Shown here piece after piece: positions 5,354-12,197 of a stretch of DNA of 23,878 bases. Where the stretch lies: the IMG/VR virus record IMGVR_UViG_3300032562_000177, positions 1-23,878 of that record, one strand, 5' to 3'. Both the position numbers and the translations under genes were made by a program. Below the pieces are notes generated by a model. The model had not been told where the DNA came from. It ran no database searches and saw only the letters and a list, made by a program, of their open reading frames with translations. Each line of letters opens with the position of its first letter. Position 1 is the first letter of the stretch. This DNA is from a virus.

Positions 5354-5680
5354 TCAAGCCTCCCGGACGGGGACCCAGGACGGCGGCTCGATCCGGGCGC
5401 GCTCGCAGAAATGCAGGATCTCGGAGGGGTCGGAGATCACGCCGTAACGGGTGCCCACACAGCGCCCGTGCCCATCATCCCAGATCGAGTAGGACTGAGT
5501 GATGATGCGGGATTTCCCAAACCAGCAGCGGTCCATCCTGACCCCAGTGGCCCAGTCGCGGTCATTGATTTCGATGGCGGCCTCGGGGTTGAGGGCGATG
5601 CGGACGCTGGCGTAGTCGCTCTCCCGGTCCAGATTGGCGGTGACGTAGATGCGGTTGCGTTTGGCGGTTGCGTTGCTCAT
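5354..5680 (-). CDS. orphan protein of unknown function under palindrome control, 108 aa
   Basis: The start at 5680 is fixed by AGGAGG about 7 bp upstream; a longer frame from 5797 would run through the promoter and is rejected. The product begins basic (MSNATAKRNRIYVTANLDRE), continues with beta-type sequence (YASVRIALNPEAAIEIND) and an aromatic middle (DRCWFGKSRIITQSYSIWDD), and ends SEILHFCERARIEPPSWVP. No family recognised and no membrane segment. It forms its own unit: near-consensus promoter, two operator-like palindromes and a strong terminator. That layout, on the late strand behind the tail fibres, suggests a regulated morphon or a self-regulating repressor-like protein. This is inference from layout only. 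Confidence 0.75.
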   Translation of the reverse strand: MSNATAKRNRIYVTANLDRESDYASVRIALNPEAAIEINDRDWATGVRMDRCWFGKSRIITQSYSIWDDGHGRCVGTRYGVISDPSEILHFCERARIEPPSWVPVREA

Positions 5681-5701
5681 TTGGTTGCCTCCTACAACCA
5701 A
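5681..5701. promoter_or_regulatory. operator-like palindrome 1, also an RNA hairpin holding the Shine-Dalgarno
   Basis: TTGGTTG-N7-CAACCAA with perfect 7-bp arms, ending at the base before the 5680 ATG. It covers the predicted transcription start. In the transcript the loop is UAGGAGG, i.e. the whole Shine-Dalgarno lies in the loop and the start codon directly abuts the stem. Confidence 0.75.
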
Positions 5702-5727
5702 TATACGCTCATGGTTGCGGTGTGCAA
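5700..5727 (-). promoter_or_regulatory. sigma-70-type promoter of the orphan gene
   Basis: Reading leftward: -35 TTGCAC (5722-5727), 16-bp spacer, -10 TATATT (5700-5705), then about 7 bp to a start near 5692. The -35 box lies inside palindrome 2 and the start point inside palindrome 1, the standard geometry for repression. Confidence 0.65.
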
Positions 5728-5730
5728 CCA
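5712..5730. promoter_or_regulatory. operator-like palindrome 2
   Basis: TGGTTGC-GGTGT-GCAACCA, 7-bp perfect arms. It shares TGGTTG-N7-CAACCA with palindrome 1, and their centres are 30 bp apart, about three helical turns, so two bound dimers would lie on the same face of the DNA. Further GGTTGC half-sites occur at 5653 and 5666 inside the gene start. Confidence 0.75.
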
Positions 5731-5740
5731 AAAGTTGAGA

Positions 5741-5760
5741 CCTGTGACCTAAATCACAGG
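5741..5760. promoter_or_regulatory. CRP-like palindrome or weak end-of-operon hairpin
   Basis: CCTGTGACCTAAATCACAGG has 7-bp arms and contains TGTGA-N6-TCACA, the core pattern of CRP-family sites, centred about 36 bp upstream of the orphan gene's -10 box edge region. It also begins 18 bp beyond the tail-fibre stop codon, where a terminator stem would sit, but no T-run follows. Both readings are possible. Confidence 0.45.
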
Positions 5761-5777
5761 GCGCCTCCCGATCCATC

Positions 5778-8219
5778 CTACAGCCCGGTAACCTCACAGG
5801 CCCAGGACACGGCCAGGGTCACGCCAGTGGAGTTGGTCATGGTGATCTTCGAGGTTCCGGCGCCCGTGGTTGCCGAGATGGCGATCTGGTCCACCGTGCC
5901 CAGGGAGATGACCGCAGGCGTTCCAAGGTTGAGGGTGTTGCCGCCATTGCCAGCCGCGAAAATCACTTCCTGATAGGTTCCCCCCGTCGCGTTGTTGACG
6001 TTTTTCGAGGACACCACAAACCGACCCATCACCGACCCGGTGGCACCCAGGATGTTCCAGGCATAGAGGTCACAAGCCGTACTGCTACTGTTGGCCACCT
6101 GGAGCCCAAACAGTCCATTGGTGAGGGGACTGGTGAACCGAGCCGTGTTGCCGCGCATATGCTCTACATAGACGTTGGAAAAACTGCAGCGCTCCAAGGC
6201 CCATTTGTTGTAGAACGTGGCGAAAGATGGAATATTCACGGCGAAGGTGCAGTCTGTGAATACGTTTCCGCGATCAGAGTAATAATTATAATAAGCTGAC
6301 CCCAGCGTGGTTGGAGCCTTGTCGAAACTCATTCGAGAAAAGGTGGAATCCTGGACGTCGTTGAAGGCCCCGGCATAGGTCGCTGTGGTCCCCGTCATGA
6401 CGAAATCGTCTACCAGGAGATGGGTATTTGGAATGCCGGTGCCATTGTCTCCCAGAAGCAGGGGGTTAAGCCCGCAACCATTGGCCAACATTCCTCGCAT
6501 GGAGACTTGGTTGGAGGCGTTGCACTCGATCAAAATGCCATCGCAATTGAAACATTTGAAATTCTTGAGATGAACTCGGTTAGCCACAGTCAGGGTGCAG
6601 CAAATGCTATTCCCGCCGTAGGTCAGGTTGTTAAACCAACAATTGGAAATGTCGATATCCTCAACTGTGCTGGTGATGGCAGCAACCGTGATTGCCGTTT
6701 TACCAGATAGAGTTGCAATCGCATTATTGTTGACAACCATAGTGCAGGGAGCAACACCTCCGTTGGTCACCGAAGAAATGGTTGTGCCTGTTGCGAAACC
6801 TGGAATAGCCACACCCCCAGAACCCGGAATAGTCCCCGTGGCCGCGGTAACCGAAACCGAATTGGACCCGGCCGTGGTGGATACGGTCATGCTGACGTTG
6901 GCCGCGGTCACACCGGAGATGTCCAAGCCGAATCCATACATGGTATTGACGTAGAGGTTGGATCCCGTGATCCTCCTGCAACCTCCGTCCATCTTGATGG
7001 CATAGCCGAACTTCCCGTTGGTATTCAAGCCGCAGTTAAGGCATTGGATCCCGTTCCAAAAAATGTCAGAGCAATTCACATAATAGAGGCAGGCCATGTA
7101 GGCGTTCTGGAAGATCATTTGGTCGAAGCGGACAAACTGCCACCCCGTAAACCATGCGCCTCCCCCGCAGATCCAAGAATTCGACTGGTTACCGGCCAAA
7201 TTCATATCCAGGACGCCATTACGCATAGAGAAGTTGCTGCCGGTCGTCTGGGTTCCGTCGATCAAGATATTGTTCGTGCCGGAAGCTAGTTTGATAGTGG
7301 ACCCCTGCAAATCGACCGCCACGTTGCTCATGGGCACCAGGCTTTGCGAGGCCGTTCCTGTTCCGCTCCCTGCGCCAGTGGCGGTAAAGATCACGCCGAC
7401 CGTATTGCTTGCGGCTCCGATGGAGGTGAAGCTGGTAGTGCCCACGGAAACAATGGTGTAGCGCATTCCCACAGCGAAGGACCCGGCGGTGAAGACGCCA
7501 CCGCACAGGTAGGTTTTCCCGGGAGCACTCACGAGGGGGCGCATGCTTTGTGAAGCGGCGTTGATGCCAAGCTGGACCGCAACCGTGTCGTTGGTCATGC
7601 CATCCCCCACCGCGCCGAAGTCCGCGAACGACAGTGACTCACCCTCCTTGGCCGCAATGGTGCGCGCCACCGATCCCGTATAAGGGGCAGCCGTGCCCAC
7701 CAGGGAGGCCCCAGTGGTGCTGGCGAGTTGGGCCGCCTGGGCAGCGGCAACGGTCGGCCCATCATAAGCCGCCCAGCCGGCCATATTGGTGTTTGGATTA
7801 TTGGTGTTCCCCGCGCTGGTACAGATGACCAAGCCGCCGTTGGTGAGCTGGAGCACAGCATTGACCGGATAACCGCCGATAGCCGTGGCATAGGCGGAGT
7901 TGTACCCGATTACCCCGCCGGCGGAACTGTAGGCCGTAAACTGGGAGAGCCAGTTCAGGATCCCGTTGAAGTCTGCGCCCTGGGGTGGGATGCCGCCGCT
8001 GGTGAGCGGCTTCATGTTGACGATGGGGATGCCGTCAGCAAGGGAGAACAGCGGCGAAGCGGACGCCACGGGGATCGTGTTCATAGCCCCCTTATGCGGG
8101 CCAGATCCGGAGCCGAACGCCTGGGGCATCAAGGTGGGGGCCGGAGGTGGCGAGGCCAGGAGCCCCACCGCCACCGCGAAGGCGACCAGGAACGAGAAGC
8201 AAGTCTTGAGGCTGCGCAT
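5778..8219 (-). CDS. beta-helix (pectate-lyase-like) tail fibre or tailspike with hydrophobic N-terminus, 813 aa
   Basis: Residues 197-215 read SFADFGAVGDGMTNDT, the hallmark start of a Pectate_lyase_3 right-handed beta-helix as found in receptor-binding fibres and depolymerase spikes. The helix runs on with Asn- and Cys-rich turns to about residue 700. Residues 59-149 repeat the N-terminal module of the neighbouring collar fibre. The start at 8219 has AGGAG 5-6 bp upstream. It gives a signal-peptide-like beginning (MRSLKTCFSFLVAFAVAVGL) that is unexpected for a virion fibre; Met46 at 8084 is an alternative start with a weaker GGGGG RBS. It is last in the late operon, as usual for host-range genes. 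Whether it cleaves polysaccharide is not visible. Confidence 0.8.
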   Translation of the reverse strand: MRSLKTCFSFLVAFAVAVGLLASPPPAPTLMPQAFGSGSGPHKGAMNTIPVASASPLFSLADGIPIVNMKPLTSGGIPPQGADFNGILNWLSQFTAYSSAGGVIGYNSAYATAIGGYPVNAVLQLTNGGLVICTSAGNTNNPNTNMAGWAAYDGPTVAAAQAAQLASTTGASLVGTAAPYTGSVARTIAAKEGESLSFADFGAVGDGMTNDTVAVQLGINAASQSMRPLVSAPGKTYLCGGVFTAGSFAVGMRYTIVSVGTTSFTSIGAASNTVGVIFTATGAGSGTGTASQSLVPMSNVAVDLQGSTIKLASGTNNILIDGTQTTGSNFSMRNGVLDMNLAGNQSNSWICGGGAWFTGWQFVRFDQMIFQNAYMACLYYVNCSDIFWNGIQCLNCGLNTNGKFGYAIKMDGGCRRITGSNLYVNTMYGFGLDISGVTAANVSMTVSTTAGSNSVSVTAATGTIPGSGGVAIPGFATGTTISSVTNGGVAPCTMVVNNNAIATLSGKTAITVAAITSTVEDIDISNCWFNNLTYGGNSICCTLTVANRVHLKNFKCFNCDGILIECNASNQVSMRGMLANGCGLNPLLLGDNGTGIPNTHLLVDDFVMTGTTATYAGAFNDVQDSTFSRMSFDKAPTTLGSAYYNYYSDRGNVFTDCTFAVNIPSFATFYNKWALERCSFSNVYVEHMRGNTARFTSPLTNGLFGLQVANSSSTACDLYAWNILGATGSVMGRFVVSSKNVNNATGGTYQEVIFAAGNGGNTLNLGTPAVISLGTVDQIAISATTGAGTSKITMTNSTGVTLAVSWACEVTGL

Positions 8220-8228
8220 GGCGATCTC

Positions 8229-9044
8229 CTAGGCCTTGATGATGAAATTCACAGCATTGAAGGGAGGGAGCGAGGTTGAGGTCGTGGCGATGCTGGGGCC
8301 GCCCGTGGCCACGCCCCCAGCCTGCACGGGGAGCGAGGGATTGCCCCCGGCGCCCCCGGTGCCCCCAGTGATGTTGGTTTCGGTGTAGGTGTGCGTGTGG
8401 TTCAGGAGGGCCTGTGCCGAGCCGCCCGTGGTGCCCAGTGGATACGTAGCATCCGCGCCCTGGGGAAACCTCTCCTGGAAATTGGGTAGGTTGAAGTTCG
8501 CCCCAGAACCGCCCCAGGTGTAACCCAGAACGGCGAAGAGTCGCGGGAAAGCAGCAACCAAGAGCGAGGACCCGTCGCAGTTCAGGCGACCCGGAGGTAA
8601 ATTGGCGAGGGACCCGGGCCAAACAGTGATCGTGCCGGTTGGGGTGCCGTCGTCCACATACCACCCGGTCAGAGCCGCGTTGGGGTCCTGGGTGTTCCCG
8701 GCGACGGTATTGATGACCGTGGTGATCCCATCGTTGAGCTGCAACTTCGCGCCCAGGGGATACCCGCCGATCTCCGAGGCCAGGGTCGCGTTGAACGGCC
8801 ACTGCCCGCCAGCATTCACCCAGAGCAGGAGCTGGCTCATCTGGTTGAGGACGGCATTGAGATCCTGGCCGGACGGGAAAGCGTTGCCGCCCGCCTCCAT
8901 CGTCTGGAGGGCGAAGCCGTCAGCCCAGGAGGCTCGGGGCGCCGCCGAGGCGGTGGGAAGAGCGGCGATGAGGCCCGCATTGGGGCCATTTAGCCCCCTC
9001 CAGGGCATTTGGATGAGCGCTGCGATTGGTGCGGTGAGGGTCAT
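8229..9044 (-). CDS. tail fibre with phage tail-collar domain, 271 aa
   Basis: Residues about 138-180 contain WPGSLANLPPGRLNCDGSSL and FAVLGYTWGGSGANFNLPNF followed by QERFPQG: the Collar domain of phage fibres, in which a W/G-start and a P-N-F/L-x-x-R-F/G motif form the trimeric knob. Residues 39-128 form an adapter module shared with the adjacent beta-helix fibre. The C-terminus has Gly-rich linkers and LLNHTHTYTETN, an HxH pattern that in related fibre tips can bind metal. The start codon directly abuts the preceding stop (TAG-ATG), with GGAG 6 bp upstream. Role: host recognition at the baseplate edge. Confidence 0.85.
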   Translation of the reverse strand: MTLTAPIAALIQMPWRGLNGPNAGLIAALPTASAAPRASWADGFALQTMEAGGNAFPSGQDLNAVLNQMSQLLLWVNAGGQWPFNATLASEIGGYPLGAKLQLNDGITTVINTVAGNTQDPNAALTGWYVDDGTPTGTITVWPGSLANLPPGRLNCDGSSLLVAAFPRLFAVLGYTWGGSGANFNLPNFQERFPQGADATYPLGTTGGSAQALLNHTHTYTETNITGGTGGAGGNPSLPVQAGGVATGGPSIATTSTSLPPFNAVNFIIKA

Positions 9045-9728
9045 CTAAGCTCCCGTGTTGATGATGGTGTAGGTGCCGGAGAAGAGCGTCCCTTCGCCCA
9101 GGGTGGCCAGGCCGGAGCCGTTGAAGCCCAGCGTGGAGCCGATGGCGAGCCCCGTGGCGATGGAGGCCTGCACGCCCGAGGGGCGCGGTATGACGCCGGT
9201 CTGGACGATGATGCCCAACGTCACCGGATCCGGGTCGAACTCCAGCGCCAGGAGCATGGTCATATTGCCGGTGTCGATGCAGTAGGCCCGGCCCTGGTCC
9301 GCAAAGAGCGTGCTCAGGATCTGGTTGATGGCCGCGCAGCTGCAGTTGCAATTGTTGGCCATGGCTTTAGCCAGGATGAGCGTCCTGAAGGCCTCGTCGC
9401 CCAGGTTGTAGACCTCCGTGCCGGATCCCCCATCCCAGAGACGGGCCGGGGTGTCCGACTCGGCAAACGAGCCGAGATTGGACGCTGCGCTCTCCGCGAA
9501 GCCCCAGAACGAGGTGGTGCCCGGGAGGTTGATGCGCCGGTTCACGCCCACGATCCGGCCCCACACGTCCAGCCCATAGCCCTGGGCGGTCAGGACGTTC
9601 CACACCTGGTTGTAGAACGCATCGATATTCGCCGAAGGATCTAGGAATTCGTTGAAGCTCTCGATCATCTGCATGAGGGCCGGCGAGTTCGCGAGATGGG
9701 CGAGGATGGTGTCGGAGAGGTTGATCAT
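9045..9728 (-). CDS. DUF2612 family baseplate protein, 227 aa
   Basis: The sequence SANIDAFYNQVWNVLTAQGY followed by GLDVWGRIVGVNR is the signature of DUF2612, a family found directly after baseplate J proteins. There it takes the place of P2 gpI / Mu gp48 and links wedge to fibre. A Cys pair cluster (NCNCSC) lies near residue 127. The C-terminal end (GLAIGSTLGFNGSGLATLG) is Gly-rich and probably the fibre-binding part. Its start overlaps the J stop as ATGA (9725-9728), which supports a coupled stoichiometry. Confidence 0.85.
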   Translation of the reverse strand: MINLSDTILAHLANSPALMQMIESFNEFLDPSANIDAFYNQVWNVLTAQGYGLDVWGRIVGVNRRINLPGTTSFWGFAESAASNLGSFAESDTPARLWDGGSGTEVYNLGDEAFRTLILAKAMANNCNCSCAAINQILSTLFADQGRAYCIDTGNMTMLLALEFDPDPVTLGIIVQTGVIPRPSGVQASIATGLAIGSTLGFNGSGLATLGEGTLFSGTYTIINTGA

Positions 9729-11155
9729 GCCTCCACCAGGGTGATGGTCCCGAGGACCGGGAACTGGTTGATCTGGACGGTCATGGAATTCGCAGTGGGC
9801 GAGCCGGAGCCCACCAGGACGCTGATGATGGAGACGCCCGGGAGGATGGCCGCGATGGTCTGGTAGAAGCGGGAGGCGTAGATCGTGGCGCCGATGCCCG
9901 CCGCCGGGCCCCCGTCGGCCCCAGTGAAGGCCTGGCCGAGTCCGTTGACGGCATCCTCAAGCAAAGCTAGAGCGTTGGAGGGCGGATTCCCGCCGCTGGC
10001 CACGGTCACCTGGATGTTGACCGGGAGAGAGACGGGGACCGTGTAGCTGACCTGGTACTGGGGCTGGGGCGCCGCATACGAGGTATCGGAGACGATGACG
10101 GAGGTGGCCGAGGTCATGGTCGTCCCGGTGGCGACCGTGCCGCCCACGGAGAGGTTGTAGGTGCCGGTGCCTCCGGTGCCGGTGCCCAGGCTGTTGATGG
10201 TGCCCAGGGAGATCCCGTTGCACATGACGGTCTGGCCCACGGCCAGGATGCCGGAAGTCACGGCCGTGACGGTCAGCACCAGCCCGGCGCAGGTGGCCGT
10301 GAAGATCGCGGATGGGGCGTAGTTGCACCCGGGCGCCTTTTTCAGGTAGAGGGCCTGGGCGATGGCGGCCGGGTTCCCGCCCACGGCGGCCACGTAGATG
10401 CTGTTCGCGGGGATCGTGATGCCGCCCCAGACGATGGCCGTCCCGGTGGAATTGTCGTAGACGTAGGCGGCCGTGGGCGGCGCGGGGGGCGTCAGGGTGC
10501 TGCCCGAGGCCAGGACCGCGGCCCGGATAGCGGCGTTCATACTGGTGGCGTTGCCCGCCACGGAGGCCTGGCGCCGCGCCTCGAACTGCTGCTGGGTCTC
10601 CACTGGTTGCCCCAGGCCCTGCAGGACCGGGCTGGTGATGGTGTCCCACCCGGGCGTGGTTTGGTAGATGGTCAGGGGACCGGTAAATGGCAGGGCCCCG
10701 GTGGATTGGTTGCTAAACAGCACGGGGACCGTCCCGCCCGCGCCGATGGTGGCCCCAGGGCAGGTGTAGAGGTTCCCGGCGGTATCCTGGGCCACGGGCA
10801 CGCCAGCGGCGATCACGGTTCCAGCCAGGCCCCCGGCGACGGCCGCAACCTGGGTGGAGGTCGCGGGGAACCGGGTCATGCCGGTGAGAGATCCAATCGC
10901 ATCCTGCATCCGGCCCTGGGCGTACTGGGGATCCACCTGGCTGACGACGGCCAGGAACTGGGCATCGGCATCGCCCTTGATGGCCGCGATAGAGCTGGCG
11001 AGCTGCCCCTGGGGCGTGTACAGGCCCGGGTTGAGCCCGCCGCCCAGGGCTGCGTTGATGTCCGCCTGCACCCCGGCGAGGTTCGCGGCCGGTTCCGGGG
11101 CAATGAAGCCAGTGGGTCCGAGAGTGACGGATGGGACATTGGTGCTCACGGGCAT
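9725..11155 (-). CDS. baseplate J-like wedge protein with inserted beta-rich module, 476 aa
   Basis: Corresponds to P2 gpJ / Mu gp47 / T4 gp6-like wedge proteins. The early part includes GRMQDAIGSLTGMTRFPATS and then AGTVIAAGVPVAQDTAGNLY, the usual strand before the wedge core; QQFEARRQASV begins the conserved second half. Residues about 285-350 (DNA 10105-10303) are a separate module with LTVTAVTSGILAVGQ and GTGTGGTGTYNLS. It splits the J domain between PGCNYA and VIVSDTSY and resembles two copies in the cement protein. Without it the length would be about 410 residues. It lies between the gp25 wedge and DUF2612 genes. Confidence 0.88.
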   Translation of the reverse strand: MPVSTNVPSVTLGPTGFIAPEPAANLAGVQADINAALGGGLNPGLYTPQGQLASSIAAIKGDADAQFLAVVSQVDPQYAQGRMQDAIGSLTGMTRFPATSTQVAAVAGGLAGTVIAAGVPVAQDTAGNLYTCPGATIGAGGTVPVLFSNQSTGALPFTGPLTIYQTTPGWDTITSPVLQGLGQPVETQQQFEARRQASVAGNATSMNAAIRAAVLASGSTLTPPAPPTAAYVYDNSTGTAIVWGGITIPANSIYVAAVGGNPAAIAQALYLKKAPGCNYAPSAIFTATCAGLVLTVTAVTSGILAVGQTVMCNGISLGTINSLGTGTGGTGTYNLSVGGTVATGTTMTSATSVIVSDTSYAAPQPQYQVSYTVPVSLPVNIQVTVASGGNPPSNALALLEDAVNGLGQAFTGADGGPAAGIGATIYASRFYQTIAAILPGVSIISVLVGSGSPTANSMTVQINQFPVLGTITLVEA

Positions 11156-11159
11156 CTCC

Positions 11160-11507
11160 TCAAAAACTCACGCCCAGGGAGGCCCCGGTGCTGTCGGTGA
11201 ACTTGCAGGTGCCTGTCACGACCCCGTTCTTGTAGGCGAGATCGGTGACCGTGGCCGAGACGACGCCGGGGACGCTCAGGGCGGCCTGGGTCAGGAGGGA
11301 GGTCACCAGGGCCGGGGAGTAGTCTTGGGCGAACACCGTGCCCGCCCAGGGAACGCCCAGGGCGGTGTCGAAATAGGCCTCGCCCAGAAAGGTAGAGATC
11401 GCACTGGCCACGTCCTGGGCCAGGGCCTGGGGCCCGGTGGCCACGGCCAGGTTTCCGTTCGCGTCGACCATGAGGTCCCAGGTGGGGGAAAGCTGCAGCG
11501 TGTTCAT
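11160..11507 (-). CDS. baseplate wedge protein, gp25/gpW family, 115 aa
   Basis: WDLMVDANGNLAVATGPQAL, then QDVASAISTFLGEAYFDTAL and GVPW: the gp25-like pattern of a short N-terminal strand, Q-D-V-x-x-A-I helix and G-E-x-x-x-x-x-x-x-G-x-P loop. T4 gp25 and P2 gpW anchor the sheath's first ring to the wedge. Its start overlaps the spike gene's stop as ATGA (11504-11507), and the next gene begins 4 bp after its own stop. Length is normal for the family. Confidence 0.88.
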   Translation of the reverse strand: MNTLQLSPTWDLMVDANGNLAVATGPQALAQDVASAISTFLGEAYFDTALGVPWAGTVFAQDYSPALVTSLLTQAALSVPGVVSATVTDLAYKNGVVTGTCKFTDSTGASLGVSF

Positions 11508-12196
11508 TGGACAGGCCCCGTGGTCCAGCCACTGATGGTTCCGCCACCATGGATGTGATAGAGGAGGTCGACGCCCTGGGCCTTGACGTTCCCGGCCGTC
11601 GTGGTGATGTTTCCCGGGGTGGCGATGTCTCCGGTCGCGGTGATCTTGCCATTGACCTGGAGGTCGCCCGCGAGGGTCGCCCCGCTGGCGTTGAGGGTCA
11701 GAACCTTGGCACCGAAGGCCACGACCGTCTGGGTCGGGCTCACCAGCACGTAGTTTTCCGGGGCCTGGTCGGAGACGCCCATGCCCAGGTAAAGGCCATC
11801 GGCTAGGTCGAACCGGCGCGCGCTGGCGGGGTTGGCCTGGGCGCCCGAGGCCTGGGCGTTGGTGATGTCCCGGTCGGCCACGACGAGGAACCCGACGTCG
11901 CCCGCCACCGGGTCGCAGATCACGGCGTTGGTGCCGCCCTGGATCCGGAGGTAGGGCACGCCGTAGATGGTGGCATGGGGCACGGCCTGGCCCCCGCCGT
12001 CCATCTGGTTGACCAGGGGCAGCACATCCACGGTGCCCTGGGGGGCCACGCCGCCCGGGGTGTGTACGGCCACGACCTGGACCAGGGTGGCCACGTTCAC
12101 CCGGGCCAGGGCCTGCTTGATGACGAACATGAGCTGGTTGAACGGCGTGTTGCCGGTGGCGAGGTCCTTCTGGGGATAGACGGGGGTATCGGCCAT
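11504..12196 (-). CDS. gp138-type membrane-piercing baseplate spike, 230 aa
   Basis: The start at 12196 (MADTPVYPQKDL) is chosen because it lies 1 bp after the hub stop; a longer frame from 12325 overlaps the hub gene. The N-terminal part (NTPFNQLMFVIKQALARVNV) and the OB-like region rich in VHTPGG and PATI fit Gp138/Gp5-type spikes. Residues from about 170 are a short beta-helix of alternating T/G/A repeats. The end YHIHGGGTISGWTTGP has an HxH apex motif that in P2 gpV and phi92 gp138 binds an iron ion at the needle tip. It is the trimeric needle pushed through the outer membrane on contraction. Confidence 0.85.
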   Translation of the reverse strand: MADTPVYPQKDLATGNTPFNQLMFVIKQALARVNVATLVQVVAVHTPGGVAPQGTVDVLPLVNQMDGGGQAVPHATIYGVPYLRIQGGTNAVICDPVAGDVGFLVVADRDITNAQASGAQANPASARRFDLADGLYLGMGVSDQAPENYVLVSPTQTVVAFGAKVLTLNASGATLAGDLQVNGKITATGDIATPGNITTTAGNVKAQGVDLLYHIHGGGTISGWTTGPVQ

Positions 12197-12197
12197 G

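Noticed and set aside
5159-5752. 197-codon plus-strand frame through the AT-rich island, terminator and orphan gene
   Set aside because: It crosses an intrinsic terminator and the operator region and has no RBS; its central part mirrors the minus-strand gene.
8092-8802. 236-codon alternative minus-strand frame in the collar fibre
   Set aside because: Overlaps the collar-domain gene in another frame with Arg/Pro/His-rich sequence; no RBS.
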